15,383 nt of DNA from Candidatus Gerdarchaeota archaeon (GTDB taxonomy: Archaea; Asgardarchaeota; Heimdallarchaeia; JABLTI01): NCBI GenBank assembly GCA_016840905.1, contig JAEORM010000250.1, forward strand, positions 1 to 15,383, given 5' to 3'. Of the stretch, positions 1 through 8,115 are shown piece after piece; the first letter of the stretch is position 1; the number at the start of each line of letters is the position of its first letter. The notes below the pieces were generated by a model. It was not told the DNA's origin and made no database searches. It worked only from the letters and a program-made list of their open reading frames with translations. Both the position numbers and the translations under genes were made by a program.

Positions 1-2
1 AT

Positions 3-1475
3 GGTAGCTGTTTTATTGTTGGTACAACTCTTTCAGATGATTTTCCTATGCTTAATGCCTATAATGCTACTTACGGAGGAGCACATGAAGTTGTTCTCTC
101 CAAATTCGCATCAGCTGGCGATCTTCTTTGGAGTACCTATCTCGGAGGGGCTTATTATGATTATGGCTATTCTATAGCTATTGCTAGTGATGATAGCATT
201 TACATAACAGGTATCGCTGGTTCATCTTCATTCCCAATTTTGAATGCATACGATGATACTCATATTCTTTATGATTTTGATTCTTTTGTAGCTAAATTTT
301 CTAGTAATGGTGATCTTCTTTGGAGTACTTTTCTGGGTGGTAGTGAACATGAACATGGATATGGCATTGCTGTTGCTAGTGACAATAGCTGTTTCATTAC
401 TGGACTAACTTATTCCACTGATTTTCCCATCCTTAATGCTTACAATGATACTTTAGGTGGTGATAATGATGCTTTTCTTACCAAATTCTCTGAGGATGGT
501 GATTTGCTTTGGAGCACATATTTAGGTGGTGAAAGTTGGGATGAAAAAGGATTAGCTGTTTCTGTTGCAAATGATAACAGTTGCTTTGTAACTGGCTATA
601 CCAATTCTACTAATTTTCCAATACTAAATGCTTTTAATGAAACTTTTAATGGTGGTTCAAGAGATAGCTTCATAAGTAACTTTTCTACTAGTGGTTCTCT
701 TCTCTGGAGTTCTTATCTTGGAGGAAATGCAAGAGACGAAGGAACCGATATTAATGTTGATGAATTCGGCAATTGTTATGTAATTGGATATACCAATTCC
801 AGTAATTTTCCAATAGAAAATGCTTATGACAATAGCTTCAATAATGGTTTTGATGTTATTATCACAAAAATTTCTTCTAGTGGTTCCATCCTTTCAAGCA
901 CATTTTTTGGTGGAAATGGTGATGATTTTGGTGATAGCATTGCTGTGGTTAGTGAAGACAAATATTACATAACAGGTAATACAAATTCAGCTAATCTTCC
1001 ATTACGAATGGCTTATGATAGTATTTACAATGATCAAACAGATGCTTTTGTAACAAAATTAATTAAAGACAGCACTGGGCCAATTGTAACCAATATCAAC
1101 CATGATCCAACTAATCCAACTATAGATGATGTTATTACTATTTCTTGTAATGCAGTTGATGATAGTGGTATCCAATCAATTACTCTCAATTATCGAATTA
1201 ACAACGGAAGCTGGGAAACACTTCCTATGACAATGATTTCATCATATATTTATCAATTGATTCTTTCAATGTCGTTTAATGTGGATGAACATATTGATTA
1301 TTACATTGAAGTAATTGATAATTCACCAAATCAAAACGTGGTAATTTATGATAACGATGGACAATATTACAAGATTATAATCTTAGATTCTTCAGGTATT
1401 TCTGCGTATGGTTTCTTGACTTTTATAGTAATGTTACCAATTATTATATTCATAAAACGAAAAAGAAGGAATTAA
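3..1475 (+). CDS. SBBP-repeat beta-propeller surface protein with C-terminal membrane anchor (5' truncated by window edge)
   Basis: The frame is open from base 3, and the residues before the first in-frame ATG (base 48) already match the repeat (GSCFIVGTTLSDDFP), so that ATG is internal and the true start lies outside the window. The protein has the tail of one unit and then five units of about 62 residues. Each unit opens with a WSTYLGG-like strand (WSTYLGG, WSTFLGG, WSTYLGG, WSSYLGG, SSTFFGG) and contains SCFITGYTNS..FPILNAY and FxxKFS phrases, the hallmark of SBBP-type (seven-bladed) beta-propeller repeats. A region of about 100 residues with Ig/Fn3-like strand patterning follows. The C-terminus is a hydrophobic segment ending in a basic tail (LPIIIFIKRKRRN), consistent with an extracellular protein anchored by its C-terminus. 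Ligand and role are unknown. A related protein lies at 3154-4707 on the other strand. Confidence 0.88.
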   Translation, partial: GSCFIVGTTLSDDFPMLNAYNATYGGAHEVVLSKFASAGDLLWSTYLGGAYYDYGYSIAIASDDSIYITGIAGSSSFPILNAYDDTHILYDFDSFVAKFSSNGDLLWSTFLGGSEHEHGYGIAVASDNSCFITGLTYSTDFPILNAYNDTLGGDNDAFLTKFSEDGDLLWSTYLGGESWDEKGLAVSVANDNSCFVTGYTNSTNFPILNAFNETFNGGSRDSFISNFSTSGSLLWSSYLGGNARDEGTDINVDEFGNCYVIGYTNSSNFPIENAYDNSFNNGFDVIITKISSSGSILSSTFFGGNGDDFGDSIAVVSEDKYYITGNTNSANLPLRMAYDSIYNDQTDAFVTKLIKDSTGPIVTNINHDPTNPTIDDVITISCNAVDDSGIQSITLNYRINNGSWETLPMTMISSYIYQLILSMSFNVDEHIDYYIEVIDNSPNQNVVIYDNDGQYYKIIILDSSGISAYGFLTFIVMLPIIIFIKRKRRN

Positions 1476-1490
1476 TTTTCCTTTTTTTTT
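1476..1490 (+). terminator. T-run terminator after the first SBBP gene
   Basis: Directly after the TAA stop come T4, CC and an uninterrupted run of nine T (1482-1490), without a stem-loop. Archaeal RNA polymerase commonly terminates at such T-runs. The placement between two same-strand genes supports it. Confidence 0.55.
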
Positions 1491-1558
1491 ACTTAATTTT
1501 TATAATTTATAGTTCAATATTTAAAAAAGTTTAATTTTTGGGTAGTATAATCAGCTTT

Positions 1559-1575
1559 AGGAGTTGTAAAATATT
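1559..1575 (+). promoter_or_regulatory. Shine-Dalgarno and candidate ATT start of the TPR gene
   Basis: AGGAG at 1559-1563 is followed nine bases later by ATT (1573-1575), the first codon but one after the in-frame TAA at 1567-1569. No ATG, GTG or TTG occurs in frame between that stop and the TTG at 1678. The TTG has no ribosome binding site and would cut into the first TPR helix pair. ATT initiation, or a lost ATG, is therefore an inference from spacing and domain content. Confidence 0.5.
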
Positions 1576-2316
1576 AAAGACACAAAACCAACTAAAGATA
1601 CTGAAGATGATTATCTAACAGATTTAGGTGTTCAAAGCTATGATGATGATAATCTCGAACAAGCCGAATCACATTTTTTGAAAGCTTTAGAGAAAAATCC
1701 AGAAAATGATTTGGCCATGTGGTTTTTAGGAGCTATTAATTCACAAAAGAAAAATTGGTCTGTCGCTTTGGAGTATTATGAAAAAGCTGTTAAAATTAAA
1801 CCTGATAAGAAACATCTTTGGTTTCAAATTGGTTTAACAAATTTTAATTTACAAAATTATGAAGCCTCGAAAGAATCCTATGAGAAAGCTATTGCTCTTG
1901 ACCAGGATTTCTTAGATGCTTGGATTCGTTTAGGTTTAATTTACTATATATTAGAAGATATTGATTCTATGATAAAATGTTATCTCGAAGCTTATCGAAT
2001 CAATCCTCATGATTATGAAGCAGTTAAATTACTAGGTTCCGCTTATGATATAAATCGTGATTATGAATCAGCAATCAAATATTTCGAGGAAGCTCTTCTT
2101 CTTTCGGATGGCGACCCTATGGCAAAGTATGTTCTGGGTTGTTCGTATTTTAAATTCGGTGAAGAAAATAAAGGTATTCAATTACTAAAAGAAGTTCTCG
2201 AAAGTCATCCTGATCATAAACTAACCTTAGATTCTTTGAGTAAATTCTTGGAATTCATAGGTAAAGAAGATGAAGCAAAAATCTATGAGGAACGTTTACG
2301 ACGACTTGAAAGATAG
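1573..2316 (+). CDS. Tetratricopeptide-repeat (TPR) protein, probable non-ATG start
   Basis: The product is almost entirely TPR units, about six to seven of them. Signatures include LGVQSYDDDNLEQAESHF, ALEYYEKAVKIKP, SYEKAIALD, CYLEAYRINP, AIKYFEEALLLS and LLKEVLESHP. TPR arrays form right-handed superhelices that scaffold protein-protein contacts. No enzymatic domain, signal peptide or membrane segment is seen, so it is probably cytosolic. I chose the ATT at 1573 because it sits nine bases after AGGAG and keeps the first TPR whole, giving about 247 residues. The conventional alternative is TTG at 1678 (212 residues), which splits TPR 1 and lacks a ribosome binding site. The gene converges on the methyltransferase gene with ten bases between stops. 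Its partner is unknown. Confidence 0.8.
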   Translation: MKDTKPTKDTEDDYLTDLGVQSYDDDNLEQAESHFLKALEKNPENDLAMWFLGAINSQKKNWSVALEYYEKAVKIKPDKKHLWFQIGLTNFNLQNYEASKESYEKAIALDQDFLDAWIRLGLIYYILEDIDSMIKCYLEAYRINPHDYEAVKLLGSAYDINRDYESAIKYFEEALLLSDGDPMAKYVLGCSYFKFGEENKGIQLLKEVLESHPDHKLTLDSLSKFLEFIGKEDEAKIYEERLRRLER

Positions 2317-2326
2317 GTGTGATGAT

Positions 2327-3031
2327 TTATTTCTTACAAGTGAAAATTGCTGCTAATGGACAATTACCAGCATATTGTAATCCACTCTTATCGTTAATAA
2401 TTTCCTTTGTTGAAAATACTTCTTCTACCTCAAATTGAAATTTTGTTTCTTTAAATAAATAATAATATTCATCCATTTTTCGTCTAATAACTGGCAATCG
2501 AAGATTTTTTGCTCCAGGCATTGTCAAATGTCCTTTTTGATTTTGTCTTAGCATTCCTCTCTTATCTAGATTAGTAATAAATTCAGGATGAAGAACAGTT
2601 GCTAGTATAAATCCTTGTTTATTCAATATTCGATAACATTCTGTTAAAGCTCGGAAGAGCCCACCTTTTGTTATTTCATTAAAAACCATTGTAGATAATA
2701 TTAAATCAAATTCTCCATCAGGAAAGTTAAAATTACTACGAATATCTAAGGGGAGATATACTGCTCCGTCAATCGGAAAATTCTTTTTAGCGATTTTAAG
2801 TAATTCACTGGATTGATCGGTAATTGTGATCTTAGCTGGTACTTGACCTGAAAATCGTTTCAACAGTAATGGTATAAAATAACCATTACCAGCACCCACT
2901 TCTAGAATAGACAAATTATCAATGTAAGGAATTTTGTTCAAAATTAGGTCATTTAGGAGATATTTTTTAAGAGCTCCTCCATGAGAACCTGTAATGCTAT
3001 GCCATTGATTAGCTATTCTATCATAACTCAC
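2327..3031 (-). CDS. Class I SAM-dependent methyltransferase
   Basis: This is a 234-residue Rossmann-type methyltransferase. Motif I is LEVGAGNGY at residues 43-51 (the SAM glycine loop). It is followed by an acidic residue at the end of strand 2 (TITDQS, D72), LPLDI (D97) and the post-motif strand FDLILSTMVFNEI near 108-120. These place it with small-molecule methyltransferases of the Methyltransf_11/25 type. The substrate cannot be read from the sequence. The start is GTG, preceded by GAGGAAAG about 11 bases upstream. It follows the second SBBP gene on the same strand after 122 bases that include a T-run, so it probably has its own promoter. It converges with the TPR gene. Confidence 0.88.
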   Translation of the reverse strand: MSYDRIANQWHSITGSHGGALKKYLLNDLILNKIPYIDNLSILEVGAGNGYFIPLLLKRFSGQVPAKITITDQSSELLKIAKKNFPIDGAVYLPLDIRSNFNFPDGEFDLILSTMVFNEITKGGLFRALTECYRILNKQGFILATVLHPEFITNLDKRGMLRQNQKGHLTMPGAKNLRLPVIRRKMDEYYYLFKETKFQFEVEEVFSTKEIINDKSGLQYAGNCPLAAIFTCKK

Positions 3032-3129
3032 TGGAAATCTTTCCTCAAAATTATAGAATGATAGTTTTCAAACTTTTTTTGGTCTTAAATCTTTTGAACA
3101 AATGAATTGTTTATAATGATATATGGAAT

Positions 3130-3150
3130 AAAAAAAGAAAGAATAGGAAG
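3130..3150 (-). terminator. T-run terminator after the second SBBP gene
   Basis: Read on the minus strand, the sequence after the TAA stop is pyrimidine-rich and ends in seven consecutive T (3130-3136), with no stem. It separates the SBBP gene from the methyltransferase gene downstream. Confidence 0.45.
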
Positions 3151-3153
3151 AAA

Positions 3154-4707
3154 TTACTTTCTTCTCTTCTTTCGTATTATAAAAGCAAAGATTGGTAAGC
3201 CAATAATAATTACTGAAAAGTAATTAGTTGAGACTTGTTTGGTGATGTTATCTTTAAATTTGAAAATAAAACCATCACCATTACCTCCCATAGTGCTATT
3301 GTAAGCATTGACCAAAGGAAAATCAGTTGCACTACTAGTCAAACCTCCAATGTAACAACTATCATCATTTCCCATAGCTAAACCATATCCATATTCAGTA
3401 TCATTACCACCAAGATAACTACTGATGAAAAGCGTTCCACTAGTAGAGAATTTTAAAATGAATGCTTCATTTTGCCCAACGAATTTGTTATCATATGATT
3501 GTATAAGGGGAAAATGGCTTGACATAGTATATCCTGTAATATAGCAGCTATCATCACTAGTTACGTCGATACCAGATGGTTTTTCACTAAAAATATCACC
3601 AATATAAGTACTCCAAAGAAGATCACCATCTGCTGAGAATTTTAATGCAAAAATATCAAATTCTTCATTGTAACTGGAATCATATGCATTCATTGTTGGA
3701 AAATTAATTGATTTTGTCTGACCTGTTATGTAGCAACTACCATCCGAACCAGATGCTGCACCTAATCCCCATTCAACATCACTTCCTCCAAAATACGTAC
3801 TCCAAAGAAGTTCCATATCTGAAGAAAATTTGGTAATAAAGACATCTACCATACCATTTGGTGTATCATCGTAAGCGTTTTGAATGGGAAAATCAGTTGC
3901 CATTGTATATCCTGTAACATATATTTCTCCACTATCTGTTATAGTCATGCCTTCAAGATCTTCATAGCTATTTCCTCCAAGAAAAGTACTCATAAGAAGT
4001 GAACCACTTGATGAAAATTTAGCTATAAATCCTTCACTATCTCCTCCATATGTATCATTATAGGCATTAAGCATAGGCAAATTCATGGATTCAGTAGCGC
4101 CAGCTATAAAACAGTTATTATCAGCAGTAGTTTCCATACAATTTATGAAATCGTAATCATTTCCACCAAAATAAGTGCTCCAGAGGAGAGAACCGCTGGT
4201 AGAAAATTTGGCAACATAACAATCACCTTTATTATCATCACTATAGGTGTCATTGTAAGCATTCACCATAGGTAAATCACTTGATTCTGTACGACCTGCA
4301 ACGAAACAGCTACCATCACTTGCAAGTGCAATTAATCGACCTGAATCATATCCAGATCCACCGAAAAAGGTACTCCATAATAGTGTATAATCAGCTGAAA
4401 ATTTTGTTATAAAAGCATCATAATATTGAATTTCATCATCGTAAGCGTTTAATAATGGAAAATTTTCTGATGGAGTGGTTCCAATCACATAAAAACTTCC
4501 GTCATCTGCAACAGCTAAATCATTTACTTCTTCAGTGTATTTACCACCTATAAAAGTGCTAAATAGCACATTAAAAGAAGCTGCATTTAAAGCCAATGAA
4601 TCATCTTTTTGTATTATTTTAGCGGAAGTAATACTAATACCAATTTGCATTACTATTGTTATTAAAAATAAAAAAATCAAATATCGTTTGATTCTTAAAA
4701 AAAACAT
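3154..4707 (-). CDS. Secreted SBBP-repeat seven-bladed beta-propeller protein with C-terminal anchor
   Basis: The 517-residue protein begins with a signal-peptide-like segment: basic RIKR, a hydrophobic core, and a likely cleavage region around ITSA near residue 29. Seven SBBP units of about 62 residues follow, opening with FSTFIGG, WSTFFGG, WSTYFGG, MSTFLGG, WSTYFGG, WSTYIGD and ISSYLGG. Seven units match one complete propeller. The C-terminus is a hydrophobic stretch with a basic end (GLPIFAFIIRKKRRK), which can serve as a stop-transfer anchor or sorting tail and closely resembles the tail of the protein at the left edge. It is probably displayed on the cell surface; ligand unknown. The start is uncertain. 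ATG 4707 lies 26 bases after a strong AGGAGGG, whereas an in-frame ATT at 4723-4725 lies eight bases after it and would add six residues before the signal segment. Confidence 0.88.
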   Translation of the reverse strand: MFFLRIKRYLIFLFLITIVMQIGISITSAKIIQKDDSLALNAASFNVLFSTFIGGKYTEEVNDLAVADDGSFYVIGTTPSENFPLLNAYDDEIQYYDAFITKFSADYTLLWSTFFGGSGYDSGRLIALASDGSCFVAGRTESSDLPMVNAYNDTYSDDNKGDCYVAKFSTSGSLLWSTYFGGNDYDFINCMETTADNNCFIAGATESMNLPMLNAYNDTYGGDSEGFIAKFSSSGSLLMSTFLGGNSYEDLEGMTITDSGEIYVTGYTMATDFPIQNAYDDTPNGMVDVFITKFSSDMELLWSTYFGGSDVEWGLGAASGSDGSCYITGQTKSINFPTMNAYDSSYNEEFDIFALKFSADGDLLWSTYIGDIFSEKPSGIDVTSDDSCYITGYTMSSHFPLIQSYDNKFVGQNEAFILKFSTSGTLFISSYLGGNDTEYGYGLAMGNDDSCYIGGLTSSATDFPLVNAYNSTMGGNGDGFIFKFKDNITKQVSTNYFSVIIIGLPIFAFIIRKKRRK

Positions 4708-4733
4708 ATCATAATTTGTTTTAATTTTAAATT

Positions 4734-4740
4734 CCCTCCT
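4734..4740 (-). promoter_or_regulatory. Shine-Dalgarno AGGAGGG upstream of the second SBBP gene
   Basis: On the minus strand AGGAGGG is the best ribosome binding site in the window. It lies too far from the ATG (26 bases) for normal spacing but eight bases from an in-frame ATT AAA. It therefore bears on the start choice for the SBBP gene. Confidence 0.5.
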
Positions 4741-4888
4741 TATTATCGTTTTGCTTTAAAATTTTTAAAAGTTATGATTTGCTTTTAACACAAAGTATGC
4801 CCCAAAATCAAGCTTCTTATAGGTAATTTTCCATAAACTATTCACTTCACCAAAGAACGAAATACATCTTCCAAGGTCTGATGAGACT

Positions 4889-6952
4889 ATGAGCGATGAA
4901 TTAAAAGAAATAGATAGTAAAATAAAACATTTAGTTAAAAATCTTAAAACTAATCCAGATGAAGCAATTCGCTTTGAATCCATTCAGGAATTGATTTCCC
5001 TTCAAGAATTTGCTGAACGAATTCTTCCCGATTTAATTGAAGTTCTTCTTAATGAGTCTAATTATGATGTCCTCTATCTAGTCATTGAAATGATTGGCAA
5101 TTTTGGTAGTAAAGCTGAACGAGCTGTTTCAGATTTATTAATTTTAACCGATAAGGTCTATGATGATGAAGAAATTTTACAGTTAATTATAGAAACATTT
5201 GGCAAGATAGGAAAGAGCGCTCGTAAGGCAGAGAACAAATTGAAAGAAATCATTAGCGAGTATGGTGAAACAAATATTAGGATTTTTGCCATTCAAGCTC
5301 TCGAGAGAGTCATTGGGTCTGAAATAGTTGATTTTCTTGATCGAATTATCATAAATGAGGATGAAGATGATCTTGTTCGTGTAGAAGCGATAAAAACTAT
5401 TACAAAAATAGGTACTGATGAGGTTATTTCTAAATTACAAAAGAATCTTCTTTCCATTAAAAATGAAGATATTGTAGTAAATATTGAAGCAGCTCTAGGT
5501 GAATTAGGTATAACTAAAGTTATTCCAAAATTAATGACTCGCTTAATGGATGGTACACAATCTTATGAACGTGCTGTTGCTGCTGAAGCTTTGGGGAAGA
5601 TTCATGCTAAAGAAGCAATTCCTATACTCCTTGAAACAGCTTTACGAGATCAAGATGTTCTAGTTCGTGAAAAAGCTGTTAAGGCTCTTGGGAACATCAA
5701 GTCTAAAGAAGCAACTGATATTTTGGTTCAAATTTTAGAAGAAGAAGATAATAAAGATCTCCGGTTAGAGGTTCTCGATGCTTTTGGTAAAATCGGTGGT
5801 CAGGATATTATTAAAACATTGGAAAAAACCATTGAAAATGATACTGATGATGAAATTCGGATAAATGCTATTAATGCTTTAATTGAAATCAATTCTGAAA
5901 GCTCAGGAACTATCTTGATAGCTTTATTATATGAAGACTCAAATTTCAACGTTAGAAAAGTTGCTTGTAAGGCCTTAGGTATTATCGGTAAAGAAGAAGT
6001 TATTTCTCCACTTGTTGATATTCTTCAAAATGAAGACGAAGATGAAGCTATAATTGAAATCGTTAAGGATACCTTGTTGAAACTGGGTCAAAAAGGTTAT
6101 ACCTCAGCTTTGTTAGGAATTATCAAGAATTGCGATGATATGGATATTAAAGATGAAGCAACTCGAATGATTATTAATATTGAACCAATGAAATCAATAC
6201 CCGATCTATTAGAAATGCTTAACGATGAGGACTCACTTATACGTTCTTTAACCGCTTTTATGCTAAGTGAAATAGGAAAGAAACTTGGTTTCGATGATTA
6301 TGAACAATTAATTTTAGCGTATAAATCAGGAGCTGTTGAACGAAATCTAACTCAGAAAAATATTCTATATGAATTGGAACAAAAGAAAAAGGACATCTTG
6401 GAAAAGATTCGTTCTGATGAAGCAGAAATAGAATTACAAAAAGAACGAGAAATCAATCTTCGTAAAATAATCAAACGCTATAGTGAAATTTCTCTTGATA
6501 GAATGGCTAGTCTTTTGAAATTCAAAGAAAATTTGGAGCTTGAAAAATGGTTGCTCGATTTGCCTGATGAATTAGCTTTTCAAGTACAGAAAGATGTGGT
6601 AAAAATTCCCCAGCTATTACAAAGTGAATCACTTGAAGCTGAAGAAGCAATTGATAAAATTATCAACAGTTTCAAAGAAGTAAGCTATAGTACTTGTTAT
6701 CACTGCGGATATCCAATTGATAAAACCTATAAATTATGTCCAGATTGTGGGAAACCTGTTTTGAAATGTGAAGTCTGTAAATTACCTATTTCCTTTGGTG
6801 ATGATATCGGTTTTTGTCCTTTATGTGAAGCAAAAGGTCACTTAATACATTTGCAAGAATGGGTAAAGACTAATGGTAATTGTCCTCATTGTATGCAGAA
6901 AATTCCTATTGAAGGTATTGTTCCAAAAGAAAATACTGTTCGGAAGAGATAA
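4889..6952 (+). CDS. HEAT-repeat protein with coiled coil, zinc ribbon and C-terminal RING/PHD-like zinc finger
   Basis: Residues about 10-470 are tandem HEAT/PBS-lyase-type helical repeats; phrases such as AAEALGKIHAKEAIPILLETAL and VREKAVKALGNIKSKEATDIL recur every 30-38 residues. A charged coiled coil spans about 490-530. Residues 531-585 (ISLDRMASLLKF..LEKWLLDLP) look like a winged helix of the kind that ends PCI domains; that is inference. Next come a zinc ribbon (C603, C606, C617, C620) and then a second metal module with C627xxC630, C643xxC646, H651xxH654 and C665PHC668. The H..H..W......CPxC ending resembles RING-H2 and PHD fingers. The likely role is a cytosolic scaffold or adaptor, conceivably E3-ligase-like; no activity can be proven from the sequence. 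The start is ATG 4889 with AAGG 12 bases upstream. The ATG at 4881 reads straight into a stop. Confidence 0.88.
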   Translation: MSDELKEIDSKIKHLVKNLKTNPDEAIRFESIQELISLQEFAERILPDLIEVLLNESNYDVLYLVIEMIGNFGSKAERAVSDLLILTDKVYDDEEILQLIIETFGKIGKSARKAENKLKEIISEYGETNIRIFAIQALERVIGSEIVDFLDRIIINEDEDDLVRVEAIKTITKIGTDEVISKLQKNLLSIKNEDIVVNIEAALGELGITKVIPKLMTRLMDGTQSYERAVAAEALGKIHAKEAIPILLETALRDQDVLVREKAVKALGNIKSKEATDILVQILEEEDNKDLRLEVLDAFGKIGGQDIIKTLEKTIENDTDDEIRINAINALIEINSESSGTILIALLYEDSNFNVRKVACKALGIIGKEEVISPLVDILQNEDEDEAIIEIVKDTLLKLGQKGYTSALLGIIKNCDDMDIKDEATRMIINIEPMKSIPDLLEMLNDEDSLIRSLTAFMLSEIGKKLGFDDYEQLILAYKSGAVERNLTQKNILYELEQKKKDILEKIRSDEAEIELQKEREINLRKIIKRYSEISLDRMASLLKFKENLELEKWLLDLPDELAFQVQKDVVKIPQLLQSESLEAEEAIDKIINSFKEVSYSTCYHCGYPIDKTYKLCPDCGKPVLKCEVCKLPISFGDDIGFCPLCEAKGHLIHLQEWVKTNGNCPHCMQKIPIEGIVPKENTVRKR

Positions 6953-6955
6953 TTC

Positions 6956-6970
6956 TCTCCCGTTTTTTAT
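6956..6970 (+). terminator. T-rich terminator after the HEAT-repeat gene
   Basis: A pyrimidine-rich tract with six T (6963-6968) lies ten bases after the TAA, within the 31-bp gap between convergent genes. No stem is visible. Confidence 0.4.
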
Positions 6971-6983
6971 CTTATCTTGATTT

Positions 6984-8027
6984 TTACCATTTATTGAAAA
7001 CATCCTCAGCAAAACCAAGATAATCTTTAACCGTTAATTTTTTTCCATTATCTAATATTACATACCCGTTAAATCGACCAAAAACTTGATGCTGTACTGA
7101 TTTAATTATTCCAAGATTGAATTTGCCAAATCGATCAATAATTGGTTGGAAATCCATTTCAAACCTTCCATCACTACTTGTGAATTTCCAAGGTTCAAGG
7201 TAATTTTTGGTATCAATATAAAATTCTACTTCAGCTAATTTGTGGGCTTTTCCCTCATAGAAAATCATATTTTCAGAGGCGGGTGTTCGATCGCTAAAAC
7301 CATAACCTATATTCCACCCAAATGGTTTGCCATTCAAATATCCTGAACTGGACCCCCAATACCAGCGATTTTTATAGGTCCATCTACCTCGTCCCCAATC
7401 AAGACCCGCCATAGCACTGTCTGGACTAAATTCGAACACTTTATCACCGATTTTTACTTCTCCTTGAGCTTTCATACAATTGATTTTCTGGTTATAATAA
7501 AATGCCGTTCTTTTCTCTTTCCAAGATGTTGCTATAACCATCGATTCTTGTTTTGGGTCCTGGTGTAAAATAATGTTGGCTGACAGTCCCTTATTATTGT
7601 CATCCCAAATGAATTTTGGTGCGTTAGCTATAATATGTCTTTCAGGAAGTTTGATTTCATATTTCAAGTGTAATTTCTTATCTTTAAAATCAAGCATGCT
7701 ATTGCCAGAAGAAGAGGAAAAACCCATTTTACCTCTTGTAAGAGGAGCTATGGTGTCATATTGAACTACTTTTTTTTCTTTAAAGTCTAACATTGCGATA
7801 GCTATCAATCCAGCATATCCCAAATCAGATATCGTACAAGTAAAGCCGTGTTCCCTTTTATGATCCATTATATAATAATAATCCCATTCTTTTATACGCA
7901 ACCAACTTGCTTTAATCTTTGTTCGGTCATAATCCCATAAAAGATCTTTAGCCCATCCTTCTTCAGTTAGTGTTCCATCATCTTTTAACAATGGTATTCT
8001 TTTAGTTATTTCATTTTGTTTGCTCAT
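6984..8027 (-). CDS. DUF2804 family protein
   Basis: The 347-residue protein carries the hallmark of DUF2804: AGLDWGRGRW at residues 207-216, followed by an aromatic-rich W222/W224 segment and SSSGYLNG. The length is typical of the family. It is rich in beta-strand and aromatic residues and has no signal peptide or membrane span. DUF2804 has no established biochemical function that I can cite. The beta-barrel, lipocalin-like (AttH/CrtC-like) impression is inference only. ATG 8027 is the start: no Shine-Dalgarno precedes it, and a TATA-like CTTTTTATTT is centred about 28 bases upstream, pointing to a leaderless or very short-leader transcript. The gene is convergent with the HEAT gene and follows the longin-like gene on the same strand after 88 bases. 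Confidence 0.85.
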   Translation of the reverse strand: MSKQNEITKRIPLLKDDGTLTEEGWAKDLLWDYDRTKIKASWLRIKEWDYYYIMDHKREHGFTCTISDLGYAGLIAIAMLDFKEKKVVQYDTIAPLTRGKMGFSSSSGNSMLDFKDKKLHLKYEIKLPERHIIANAPKFIWDDNNKGLSANIILHQDPKQESMVIATSWKEKRTAFYYNQKINCMKAQGEVKIGDKVFEFSPDSAMAGLDWGRGRWTYKNRWYWGSSSGYLNGKPFGWNIGYGFSDRTPASENMIFYEGKAHKLAEVEFYIDTKNYLEPWKFTSSDGRFEMDFQPIIDRFGKFNLGIIKSVQHQVFGRFNGYVILDNGKKLTVKDYLGFAEDVFNKW

Positions 8028-8050
8028 ATCTTAGCATTAAGTATAGAAAA

Positions 8051-8060
8051 AAATAAAAAG
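8051..8060 (-). promoter_or_regulatory. TATA-like element for the DUF2804 gene
   Basis: On the minus strand CTTTTTATTT is centred about 28 bases before the ATG, and no ribosome binding site lies between. This fits an archaeal promoter giving a leaderless mRNA. AT-richness of the region makes the exact box uncertain. Confidence 0.4.
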
Positions 8061-8115
8061 TTTCTTAAAGAATATTAGTAAAAAATCAAATCTATTGAAA
8101 ATAGTTTTATCCTAT

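Noticed and set aside
48..50. ATG at 48 as the start of the first SBBP gene
   Set aside because: The frame is open to the window edge and the upstream residues continue the repeat; the ATG is an internal methionine in FPMLNAY.
1678..1680. TTG at 1678 as the start of the TPR gene
   Set aside because: It has no ribosome binding site, and the 35 codons upstream encode the rest of TPR 1. Kept only as an alternative.
3255..4620. Regular DNA repeats suggesting a CRISPR array or satellite
   Set aside because: Periodicity of about 186-190 bases is in frame and reflects the SBBP protein repeats; the units vary in sequence and encode conserved residues.
4765..4983. 72-residue minus-strand open frame spanning the SBBP/HEAT divergent gap
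   Set aside because: It overlaps the start of the HEAT gene, has no recognisable domain, and occupies the region expected to hold both promoters.
7573..7764. 63-residue plus-strand open frame within the DUF2804 gene
   Set aside because: Antisense shadow of a recognised family, with no ribosome binding site or domain.
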